DNA of 5,437 nt from an uncultured Veillonellaceae bacterium (GCA_958439155.1 CAUBUJ010000111.1:1-5437), one strand, 5' to 3'; shown: positions 1-4,411, numbered from the stretch's first letter. Translations and numbers: made by a program. The notes: generated from the sequence alone by a model not told the origin.

Positions 1-69
1 CCAGACCATGAGCCAGCCCGTCCGGCCGGAGGCCTATAAAAAATCCGCCGAAGGCGGCACCACCCCTCT
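1..69. repeat. 69-base exact direct repeat, copy 1
   Basis: This segment is identical base for base to 2372-2440. It contains the palindrome TCCGGCCGGA (21-30), six A residues (38-43) and a CCGCC-GAA-GGCGG hairpin (45-57). On the minus strand this reads as a short GC hairpin followed by six U, which resembles an intrinsic terminator. The window edge is at position 1, so the copy may extend further left. Confidence 0.95.
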
Positions 70-112
70 GCGCCCTGCGCTTTGCGCTATGCACCCTGTC
101 CCTATGACGCAC
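44..112 (+). repeat. Modular hairpin/heptamer repeat, copy 1
   Basis: The hairpin CCGCC-GAA-GGCGG (45-57) and ACCACC are followed by five 7-base units (70-104, first unit GCGCCCT, later ones GCGCTTT-like) and the trailer ATGACGCAC (104-112). The array and trailer portion recurs at 383-432, where bases 69-118 match with a single substitution (T97 versus C411). Confidence 0.8.
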
Positions 113-164
113 ATTCCCCATCCGATCGGAGCACCGGCATTGAGACCTTGACAACGTTGTAACT

Positions 165-240
165 GAGATCTCTCCACTCTTTCCCGTACTTTCTTTTACT
201 GTTTGATACATCCACCTTTCATACGTCCGGTCGAGATGAC
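165..240. repeat. Repeat segment bounded by GAGATCTC and TCGAGATGAC
   Basis: The segment begins with the palindrome GAGATCTC followed by TCCACTCTT and ends with TACGTCCGGTCGAGATGAC. The same boundaries recur at 2172-2247 as AGATATCTCCACTCTT and TACGCCCGGTCGATATGAC, while the interiors have diverged. Both copies also have AACGT a few bases before the left palindrome. It resembles the widespread intergenic repeats in gut bacteria whose ends read GTCATTTCGA / AGATTTCTC, but no mobility gene is present. Function is unknown. Confidence 0.55.
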
Positions 241-344
241 GATCTTTGCGGCTTGTACCTTTGGAGAGATCCATAGAACGCAGACTCCATTTTCATAACA
301 CAGTGCTTTCCTCAGCTGTCCGGCGCCGGAGAAATACAAAGATT

Positions 345-426
345 CCGCCGCCCATCTGATCTGAGGCGGCGTACCATACCTTTGCGCCCTGCGCTTTGCG
401 CTATGCACCCCGTCCCTATGACGCAC
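345..426 (+). repeat. Modular hairpin/heptamer repeat, copy 2
   Basis: A 7-base-pair inverted repeat (CGCCGCC at 346-352 with GGCGGCG at 365-371) leads through TACCA into five 7-base units (384-418) and the trailer ATGACGCAC (418-426). The hairpin part aligns with the reverse complement of the copy at 3560-3642. It starts just downstream of the MFS stop codon, so the hairpin could stop or stabilise that transcript, but the following T run is poor (GAATCTTTG on the minus strand). Confidence 0.8.
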
Positions 427-439
427 ATTCCCATCCCAG

Positions 440-1681
440 TCATGACGCCCATCCCCCAGCCTTTCTGCTTTCTTTTCTCTGAAGATACAGGGAGCCTCCC
501 AACGCGCCGAGGAACAGAACCGAGAAGACGCAGAGCGTTTCCCCATAGCCGCCGGTGATTTCTTTCATCACCGACAAGAAGAGAGGCCCTGCGATGCCTG
601 CTGCGCCCCAGGCGGTGAGGATCGCCCCATGGATAGAAGAGAGCGCCCGCACGCCGAAGAGATCTGCCAGATACGCCGGCATGCAGGAAAACCCGCCGCC
701 GTAACAGGTGACAATGAGAAGTACCAGCGCCTGGAAAAGGAGCGGCGATTCCGCCTGGGCAAGGGCAAAGAAAGCCGCCGCCTCGATGGCAAAGAAAAGC
801 GTGTACACCATGCCCCGGCCGATCCAGTCAGAGACCGCAGACCAGGCGATGCGGCCCAGCCCATTTAAGATGCCTGCCAGCCCGACGAGAGCGGCCGCTT
901 CCGCCGCATTCATTCCTGCCCGGTCCTGCGCCATAGGCGACGCTGCTGCAAGAAGTCCAATGCCGCAGGTAATATTGATGAAAAAGAGCACCCACAATAT
1001 AGCAAACGCCCTCGTGTGGACCGCTTCTTTCCGCGTCATCTGCGGCCCTGCGGAAGGGACCGCCTTTCCAGTCCCGCTCTTTTCAGAAAGCCCGCCCGCT
1101 GAAACCGCTTCTCCTATGCGGGGCGGGCGGAGTACCGTCGCAGAGACGACCATGATGCAGCCATATACCGCCGCAAGGAAAAGGAAATTTCCTGACAGCC
1201 CGATATGGCCGATCAAGTACTGCATAAGCGGCCCTGCGATGAGGCTGGCAAAGCCAAATCCCATGATGGCAAGTCCCGTCGCCAGCCCCCGGCTCCTGGG
1301 AAACCATTTCACCAGCGTCGCCACCGGCGTAATATAGCCGATACCGAGCCCAATCCCGCCGATGCAGCCATAGCTCACGTAGAGCAGGGCCGCGCTCTTC
1401 CAGGAAATGGCAAGCGCCGTCCCAAGAAGCCCTGCCGTGAAAAAAGCCGCTGACAAAAGGCCGGACCGGCGAGGCCCCATGCGTTCCGCGAAACCGCCGA
1501 GAAATCCCGCGGACAGCCCAAGAAACAAAATCGCCATCGAAAAGGCCCATGTCACCGCGGAGAGGCTCATACCCATCGCCGCCATCACAGGCCGCGCCGC
1601 CACGCTCCACGCATAGACACTGCCGATACAAATATGAATTCCCACTGCGGCCGCCGCGATCATCCACCGGTTCACTCTCAT
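440..1681 (-). CDS. MFS transporter, oxalate/formate antiporter (OFA) family
   Basis: A 413-residue inner-membrane transporter with about 12 predicted membrane helices and a hydrophilic central loop near residues 185-222, as expected for MFS. Family marks are visible: GSVYAWSV in helix 1 (20-27), the MFS loop motif GGFAERMGPRR (62-72), and GIGYITPV...WFPRSRGLATG (113-136), which is characteristic of OFA-type carriers of small carboxylates such as oxalate, formate or lactate. R277 sits in GLGRIAW of helix 8, where OxlT has a substrate-binding Arg. Predicted helix 11 (349-371) has no Lys in its core, unlike OxlT Lys355, so a substrate other than oxalate is likely; monocarboxylate transport is my inference. 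The ATG has AAGGAGG five bases upstream. The start overlaps the stop of a 30-codon upstream frame, and the leader carries a terminator/antiterminator pair. Confidence 0.9.
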   Translation of the reverse strand: MRVNRWMIAAAAVGIHICIGSVYAWSVAARPVMAAMGMSLSAVTWAFSMAILFLGLSAGFLGGFAERMGPRRSGLLSAAFFTAGLLGTALAISWKSAALLYVSYGCIGGIGLGIGYITPVATLVKWFPRSRGLATGLAIMGFGFASLIAGPLMQYLIGHIGLSGNFLFLAAVYGCIMVVSATVLRPPRIGEAVSAGGLSEKSGTGKAVPSAGPQMTRKEAVHTRAFAILWVLFFINITCGIGLLAAASPMAQDRAGMNAAEAAALVGLAGILNGLGRIAWSAVSDWIGRGMVYTLFFAIEAAAFFALAQAESPLLFQALVLLIVTCYGGGFSCMPAYLADLFGVRALSSIHGAILTAWGAAGIAGPLFLSVMKEITGGYGETLCVFSVLFLGALGGSLYLQRKESRKAGGWAS

Positions 1682-1770
1682 AGGTTCCTCCTTTTTGCCA
1701 AGGCCGGACGCAAAAAGACCGTCCGGACAATGCTGCCCAGACGGTCGGCTTTTTGAGTGAAATGGTTCAT
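1678..1770 (-). CDS. Putative 30-residue leader peptide upstream of the MFS gene
   Basis: This frame starts MNHFTQKADRL and ends KRRNL. Its TGA stop overlaps the MFS start in an ATGA arrangement typical of translational coupling. A weak GGAA ribosome-binding candidate lies 8 bases before its ATG and is partly covered by a small hairpin (1771-1774 with 1781-1784). The frame spans the whole terminator/antiterminator region, so ribosomes on it would change which hairpin forms. It is basic (three Lys/Arg in KRR near the end) and has no run of one amino acid, so it does not look like a classical amino-acid-starvation leader. The overlap could be chance; I favour a regulatory role over a functional peptide. 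Confidence 0.4.
   Translation of the reverse strand: MNHFTQKADRLGSIVRTVFLRPALAKRRNL
1687..1693 (-). promoter_or_regulatory. Ribosome binding site of the MFS gene
   Basis: AAGGAGG on the minus strand, five bases before the ATG at 1681. It fixes the start choice. It lies inside the final codons of the putative leader frame, as expected for a coupled or independently initiated downstream gene. Confidence 0.85.
1704..1726 (-). promoter_or_regulatory. Antiterminator hairpin candidate in the MFS leader
   Basis: CCGGACG (1704-1710) and CGTCCGG (1720-1726) form a perfect 7-base-pair stem with a 9-base loop. It uses the 3' arm and part of the U tract of the terminator at 1712-1746, so the two structures exclude each other. 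This is the layout expected of an attenuator, although no known riboswitch consensus or T-box motif (AGGGUGG) is visible. No ligand is proposed. Confidence 0.5.
1712..1746 (-). terminator. Intrinsic terminator inside the MFS leader
   Basis: On the minus strand GACCGTCTGG (1746-1737) pairs with CCGGACGGTC (1726-1717) as a 10-base-pair stem with one G-U pair and a 10-base loop, followed directly by TTTTT (1716-1712). It lies between the likely promoter and the MFS ribosome binding site, with no gene upstream on that strand for it to serve. Transcription of the MFS gene must therefore read through it. On the plus strand the stem is followed by GGCTTTTTG, so it could work weakly in that direction too. 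Confidence 0.7.
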
Positions 1771-1812
1771 GCGGTCTATTCCGCTTCCGTCAGTCCCACT
1801 TCTATGGATTCG

Positions 1813-1842
1813 ATTATATCATGAGTATAAAGTATGGTGCAA
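1813..1842 (-). promoter_or_regulatory. Promoter candidate for the MFS gene
   Basis: A perfect -10 box TATAAT (minus strand, 1818-1813) is preceded at an 18-base spacing by TTGCAC (1842-1837), a moderate -35 box. Transcription would start near 1806 and give a leader of about 125 bases that contains the leader frame and both competing hairpins. No start site has been mapped; the assignment rests on consensus match and position. Confidence 0.6.
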
Positions 1843-1861
1843 GGAAAACTGCTGGATATGG

Positions 1862-1944
1862 GTGCGTCATGGGAGTAGAGTCTGAAGTCGGGAGTCTGAA
1901 GTCTGAAGAGGGAAGCGGAAAGATTTTTTATATTTGGCTTCGCC
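1862..1944 (-). repeat. Modular hairpin/heptamer repeat, copy 3
   Basis: Read on the minus strand: hairpin GGCGAAGCC (1944-1936), an A/T-rich linker containing ATATAAAAAATC, an array of seven 7-base units (1920-1872, best unit TCAGACT; AGTCTGA on the plus strand) and the trailer ATGACGCAC (1870-1862). Three AGTCTGA units are identical (1879-1885, 1893-1899, 1900-1906); the others differ at two or more positions but keep the 7-base register. Confidence 0.8.
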
Positions 1945-1967
1945 ACGGGATGAAGCGGCGATCGGCT

Positions 1968-2055
1968 GGTGCTTCATTAACACGGGGCCCGCGGTCTAAG
2001 GTCTGGGGTCTGAGGTCTAAGGCGGAAATTGGAAGGGCTTTTATATGGCTTCGCC
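1968..2055 (-). repeat. Modular hairpin/heptamer repeat, copy 4
   Basis: On the minus strand: hairpin GGCGAAGCC (2055-2047), a linker beginning ATATAAAAG, an array of five 7-base units (2027-1993, plus-strand units GGTCTAA, GGTCTGG, GGTCTGA) and a diverged trailer AATGAAGCACC (1978-1968). It is in the same orientation as copy 3 and follows it after 23 bases. Confidence 0.75.
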
Positions 2056-2137
2056 GCTTTACAAAGACATCCGCTTTCAGCCGTCAGCTCTCAGCGAAAA
2101 TAGAAAGGATTCCTTCAACGCATAAGCCGAAAGGGGC

Positions 2138-2247
2138 GTCATTTCGAGCGGACGTGCCCGAAGATAACGTAAGATATCTCCACTCTTCTGCGTCCTTTTC
2201 CATGACGCTGCAACCCATATATCCTGCGTACGCCCGGTCGATATGAC
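2138..2247. repeat. 110-base element with inverted ends
   Basis: The ends GTCATTTCGA (2138-2147) and TCGATATGAC (2238-2247) are inverted repeats matching at 9 of 10 positions, and the middle holds the palindrome AGATATCT (2172-2179) followed by CCACTCTT. The right part is related to 165-240. It contains no open frame of note. End-to-end symmetry and small size suggest a non-autonomous, REP- or MITE-like unit; I cannot see a clear target-site duplication. Confidence 0.55.
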
Positions 2248-2283
2248 ACCCATTTCGATAAAAAGCGCAAAACGCAAAGTGTC

Positions 2284-2359
2284 GGCGGAGCCGCAGATAA
2301 AGAATTTTTCCTATTTCGACCTTAGACCTTTGACCTTGGACCCCGCCGCAATGACGCAC
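2284..2359 (+). repeat. Modular hairpin/heptamer repeat, copy 5
   Basis: Hairpin GGCGGAGCCGC (2284-2294), an A/T-rich linker, four clean 7-base units of form TTNGACC (2315-2342) and the trailer ATGACGCAC (2351-2359). A short stretch of the other sequence class (AAAGCGC, AAAACGC, AAAGTGT at 2262-2282) abuts it on the left, so two array classes are joined back to back. Confidence 0.8.
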
Positions 2360-2371
2360 TTTCCATCAGCA

Positions 2372-2440
2372 CCAGACCATGAGCCAGCCCGTCCGGCCGG
2401 AGGCCTATAAAAAATCCGCCGAAGGCGGCACCACCCCTCT
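2372..2440. repeat. 69-base exact direct repeat, copy 2
   Basis: Identical to 1-69, at a distance of 2371 bases. The flanks differ: after the repeat, copy 1 continues into a GCGCNNT-type array and copy 2 into an ACTCTC-type array. The two copies bracket the whole MFS gene, its leader and most of the repeat cluster. Confidence 0.95.
2409..2430 (-). terminator. Probable terminator of the EamA gene, supplied by the repeat
   Basis: On the minus strand CCGCC-TTC-GGCGG (2428-2416) is followed by A and six T (2414-2409). The stem has only five base pairs, but all are G-C. It lies about 125 bases past the EamA stop codon with nothing better in between. The same sequence in copy 1 (38-57) would lie downstream of the MFS gene in the same orientation. 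Confidence 0.5.
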
Positions 2441-2484
2441 AAACTCTCAGCTCTCAACTCTGCGCTCCACTCCCATGAGGCACC
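2415..2484 (+). repeat. Modular hairpin/heptamer repeat, copy 6
   Basis: Hairpin CCGCC-GAA-GGCGG, then CACCACCCC, an array of 7-base units AACTCTC, AGCTCTC, AACTCTG, CGCTCCA (2442-2469) and the trailer ATGAGGCACC (2475-2484). The first half belongs to the 69-base repeat, while the array is of a different sequence from that in copy 1. Confidence 0.75.
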
Positions 2485-2486
2485 AT

Positions 2487-2522
2487 CTGTCCTCAGACTT
2501 CAGCCCCCAAACCAAATGACAC
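2487..2522 (+). repeat. Secondary heptamer array behind copy 6
   Basis: CTGTCCT, CAGACTT and CAGCCCC (2487-2507) follow the trailer of copy 6 and lead to another trailer-like ATGACAC (2516-2522). It has no hairpin of its own. The same hairpin-array-trailer-array order is seen at 3658-3788. Confidence 0.55.
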
Positions 2523-2554
2523 AGTCCGCAAGCCGCAGCCATGCGCCTCATCCC

Positions 2555-3415
2555 CTACTTCGTCCGCCACAGGAGAAGCGCGCTCCCGCCTACGATGAGC
2601 ACGCCCCCCGCCCAGGACCAGATCGTGAGCACCTCGTCCCAGAAGAGCCAGCCTCCTAAAATATGGAAGAGGATCCCCGTATACATGACGAAGGAAATGA
2701 TGAGAGAATGCACATGCTGGCAGCCCCAGGTAAAGACCATCTGCGCGGAAATGGCCGTCACCGAGAGCCCGAGGATCCAGAGCCATTCCAATCCCTCAGG
2801 CATGACGAAATCAAAAGGCATGAGCACCGCGCCGCAGAGCATGCTGTAGAACTGGAAATAAAAGACGATTTCAATCCCGGAATGGCGCCCGGGCACTTCG
2901 GTGAGTTTCCCTATGCAGATATAGGCGCAGGCTGAGAAGAAAGCCGACGCCAGTCCGAGAAGAGCGTATTCATTGAAGGAATGGAAATTCCACACCTGGA
3001 GCACCAGTCCCGCCCCGCCAGCGATAATGAGAAGGGGCAGGAGAATATTTCCCTTCGGATTGTTTTTCAGAAAAAACGGCGACAAGACGCACATGAAGAA
3101 CGCGCAGAGCTGCGCCAAAATTTCCGCGTCCCCCAGAGTAAGGCCCCGGAGAGAAAAGAAGAAGAGGAGAATCCCCATGCCGCCGGTAAAGCCCCGCACA
3201 TGGAGAAGGAGACGATCCTTTCCGGAGAAGACTGTCTCCGCCGCGCGCCGCGCCATAAAAGGCAGGAACAAGAGGCCAATAAGCCCGCGGAGAAAGGTAA
3301 TCTCCCCGCTGCCGATCCGGCCAAGGGCTTTCGCAAAAATATCCATCGCCGCAAAAAGGAGCGCTGCAAATATGGCCGCCAATATACCAATTGTTACCTG
3401 CTTTTTTCCTGTCAT
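2555..3415 (-). CDS. EamA/DMT-family membrane transporter
   Basis: A 286-residue protein of about ten membrane helices made of two EamA repeats (roughly 9-138 and 150-284), the usual layout and length of drug/metabolite exporters and S-adenosylmethionine-type carriers. Typical marks are FLRGLIGLLF (41-50), SLRGLTLGDAEIL (88-100), SAFFSACAYICIGKL (158-171) and the closing HILGGWLFWDEVLT...GGVLIVGG (251-277), where E261 matches the conserved Glu of the second repeat. The substrate cannot be read from sequence. The frame is open back to 3679, but the ATG at 3415 is chosen because GAGGGG lies about nine bases upstream, membrane helix 1 starts directly after it, and the upstream part runs through repeat DNA and a promoter candidate. 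The gene is transcribed alone. Confidence 0.88.
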   Translation of the reverse strand: MTGKKQVTIGILAAIFAALLFAAMDIFAKALGRIGSGEITFLRGLIGLLFLPFMARRAAETVFSGKDRLLLHVRGFTGGMGILLFFFSLRGLTLGDAEILAQLCAFFMCVLSPFFLKNNPKGNILLPLLIIAGGAGLVLQVWNFHSFNEYALLGLASAFFSACAYICIGKLTEVPGRHSGIEIVFYFQFYSMLCGAVLMPFDFVMPEGLEWLWILGLSVTAISAQMVFTWGCQHVHSLIISFVMYTGILFHILGGWLFWDEVLTIWSWAGGVLIVGGSALLLWRTK

Positions 3416-3470
3416 CCCGCTTCCCCTCTCTAAAAATCTGTTTTTACGATATCTTTTCACTGGCCCTATT

Positions 3471-3499
3471 ATTCTACAGGAAAAGCCGCTTTTTTTCAC
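3471..3499 (-). promoter_or_regulatory. Promoter candidate for the EamA gene
   Basis: On the minus strand TAGAAT (3476-3471) as -10 box is preceded at 17 bases by GTGAAA (3499-3494), a four-of-six match to the -35 box. The predicted leader is about 50 bases. Its position inside the upstream extension of the open frame supports the start at 3415. Confidence 0.45.
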
Positions 3500-3559
3500 C
3501 TGTTTCTTTGAAAAAATTGGGGGGAATCTTAGCTGTTTCCAGCCGGCTTTAAGCAGATG

Positions 3560-3642
3560 GTGCATCATGACAGCAAGGCGCAGAACGCAAAGTACATAGC
3601 GCAGAGCGGTGGTGCGCCGCCAACTATCAATGGGAGGCGGAA
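3560..3642 (-). repeat. Modular hairpin/heptamer repeat, copy 7
   Basis: On the minus strand: ATTCCGCCTCCCAT, GGCGGCGCACCACC, five 7-base units (3609-3575; plus-strand units AAGGCGC, AGAACGC, ATAGCGC) and the trailer ATGATGCAC (3568-3560). The hairpin portion aligns closely with copy 2 (345-371). The array is of the GCGC class. Confidence 0.75.
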
Positions 3643-3668
3643 TTCCATTACAATTTCTTCCGCCTCCC
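3632..3668. repeat. 11-base-pair perfect inverted repeat
   Basis: GGGAGGCGGAA (3632-3642) and TTCCGCCTCCC (3658-3668) are exact inverted copies around a 15-base loop. No T run follows on either strand, so it is not a standard terminator. It is the junction where repeat copies 7 and 8 meet head to head. Confidence 0.75.
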
Positions 3669-3739
3669 CGCCCTTCCAAAGATTCTTCCTGTTTCAGACC
3701 TCAGGCTTCAGACCCCAGACTCCGCGCCAATGGCGCACC
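3658..3739 (+). repeat. Modular hairpin/heptamer repeat, copy 8
   Basis: The right arm of the palindrome, a linker with AAAGATTCTTCCTG, an array of CAGACCT-like 7-base units (3695-3729) and a trailer ATGGCGCACC (3730-3739), which here forms its own small hairpin GCGCC-AAT-GGCGC (3724-3736). Confidence 0.7.
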
Positions 3740-3741
3740 AC

Positions 3742-3788
3742 CTGACCTTAGACCTCAGACCGCGGGCCCTGCCGCAAATAAGGCACTC
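3742..3788 (+). repeat. Secondary heptamer array behind copy 8
   Basis: CTGACCT, TAGACCT, CAGACCG and CGGGCCC (3742-3769) follow the trailer of copy 8 and are followed by a diverged trailer AAATAAGGCACTCC. Its GACCGCGGGCCC stretch also appears, on the other strand, in copy 4 (1986-1997). Confidence 0.6.
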
Positions 3789-3860
3789 CCGGCCGCCCCT
3801 ATGCCTGAAAGACAAGCGTCCCGCCGCAAGGGCATGCAGCCCTCCCATAGGAAAAGGATA

Positions 3861-3889
3861 TTTCTCTTTCTCCCTTTCTCCCTTATAAT
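3861..3889 (+). promoter_or_regulatory. Promoter candidate for the 3919-4410 gene
   Basis: A perfect TATAAT (3884-3889) lies 29 bases before the start codon, with TTTCTC (3861-3866), a poor -35 box, at a 17-base spacing. The spacer is almost entirely pyrimidine. The leader would be only about 20 bases. Confidence 0.6.
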
Positions 3890-3906
3890 AGAGACAGTAA
3901 AAATAC

Positions 3907-3913
3907 AAGGAGG
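3907..3913 (+). promoter_or_regulatory. Ribosome binding site AAGGAGG
   Basis: A perfect AAGGAGG five bases before the ATG at 3919. It fixes that start over the overlapping frame beginning at 3941, which has no such site. Confidence 0.9.
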
Positions 3914-3918
3914 CTCTC

Positions 3919-4410
3919 ATGGCAAGTACGATTCCATTCAATGGACAAACCCAGGACAAACCCAATAAAAAAGCGCCCATGCTGGACGCGTATTTTAAAA
4001 AAGAAGGACTGGATTTCTTCCAGCGGAAAGATGTGCCCGGCACAGACCATGCGGTGGTGCACCTCACCGCTCTTCCTGCAGGCCAGCACCGTCTCATGGC
4101 GGCGGTCATCACGGACAACAGCATTTACACGGTGATCCGCTGCCAGCTCGGCACCCGCACGCCCCGCATGGGTGACGCTTCTTTCTATGAATACCTGCGG
4201 AAATTGAACGCGCAGCACGCGTTCTTCAAGTACGCTGTCAATGAAGACGGCGCGCTCTTCCTCGATGTGTGCCTCCCTGCGGCAGACGACCATTTCGATC
4301 CGGCCATGATCCGCACCACGCTGAACCTGATCGTATTCCATCTGAAGGACACCTACGGCGATCTCCTGAAATGGCTCGACAAGACTGGTGACATTGGAAA
4401 TTCGAAGTAA
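3919..4410 (+). CDS. Conserved hypothetical protein, possibly YbjN-like
   Basis: A soluble 163-residue protein without signal peptide or membrane helix. I do not recognise a precise family. The predicted order is helix (20-29), three strands (about 43-50, 57-64, 68-76), helix (86-99), two strands (100-107, 111-118) and a long C-terminal helix (126-155). This order is like the YbjN / type-III-chaperone fold, whose members are mostly small binding or chaperone-like proteins, so I suggest that only as a possibility. There are no clear catalytic motifs; it has two Cys (75, 118) that are not in a CXXC pair. Expression signals are strong: TATAAT, a perfect AAGGAGG and a terminator right after the stop, so it is a real single-gene unit. 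It converges on the glutathione-transferase-like gene. Confidence 0.8.
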   Translation: MASTIPFNGQTQDKPNKKAPMLDAYFKKEGLDFFQRKDVPGTDHAVVHLTALPAGQHRLMAAVITDNSIYTVIRCQLGTRTPRMGDASFYEYLRKLNAQHAFFKYAVNEDGALFLDVCLPAADDHFDPAMIRTTLNLIVFHLKDTYGDLLKWLDKTGDIGNSK

Positions 4411-4411
4411 C

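Larger units (their letters stand above)
1..439. other. Gene-free region with repeats, downstream of the MFS gene
   Basis: I see no credible gene here. The reading frames that cross it run through repeat DNA and lack ribosome binding sites. It holds the first copy of a 69-base exact repeat (1-69), two modular hairpin/heptamer repeats (44-112 and 345-426), a 10-base palindrome ACAACGTTGT (151-160), a repeat segment bounded by GAGATCTC and TCGAGATGAC (165-240), and a 12-base palindrome TCCGGCGCCGGA (319-330). The minus-strand MFS transcript would run into this region and probably ends in one of its hairpins. Confidence 0.8.
1682..2554. other. Long gene-poor region: MFS leader and repeat cluster
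   Basis: Bases 1682-1842 are the MFS leader and promoter. The rest, about 700 bases, holds no credible gene. It contains four modular repeats (1862-1944, 1968-2055, 2284-2359, 2415-2484), an additional array (2487-2507), the 110-base element at 2138-2247, and short 7-base-period stretches at 2076-2096 and 2262-2282. The copies at 1968-2055 and 2284-2359 face each other with their hairpins inward, so about 230 bases between them are flanked by inverted modules. Confidence 0.75.
3416..3918. other. Divergent intergenic region, repeat-rich
   Basis: About 500 bases separate the divergent EamA and 3919-4410 genes. Each gene has a promoter candidate near its own start (3471-3499 and 3861-3889). Between them lie two modular repeats placed head to head around a long palindrome (3560-3739) and a secondary array (3742-3788). 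I see no credible gene. Confidence 0.75.

Noticed and set aside
148..176. TTGACA as a -35 promoter box
   Set aside because: No -10 box is found at 16-18 bases (the position reads TCTCCA) and no gene starts downstream on that strand.
437..450. A further ATGACGCCC trailer-like motif overlapping the MFS stop codon
   Set aside because: It matches the repeat trailer only in part and lies in coding sequence; no array or hairpin accompanies it, so invasion of the gene end by a repeat is not supported.
708..1337. 209-residue plus-strand frame
   Set aside because: Antisense shadow of the MFS gene: rich in Ala, Pro, Arg and Ser, as expected for the reverse of a GC-rich membrane protein, and without a ribosome binding site.
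1083..1730. 215-residue minus-strand frame overlapping the start of the MFS gene
   Set aside because: It is the MFS sequence read in another frame. It runs through the leader hairpins and has no supported start.
1712..1806. Known riboswitch or T-box in the MFS leader
   Set aside because: The T-box motif AGGGUGG is absent and I could not match the leader to a known riboswitch consensus by eye; only the generic terminator/antiterminator layout is supported.
1872..2027. Possible CRISPR array
   Set aside because: The repeats are 7 bases, tandem and degenerate with no unique spacers, and no cas gene is present.
1821..2246. 141-residue plus-strand frame across the repeat cluster
   Set aside because: It is made of heptamer arrays and other repeat DNA, has no ribosome binding site, and its composition changes with each repeat module.
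3416..3679. 88-codon N-terminal extension of the EamA frame
   Set aside because: It would run through repeat DNA, a palindrome and the promoter candidate, and the ATG at 3415 has a ribosome binding site directly before membrane helix 1.
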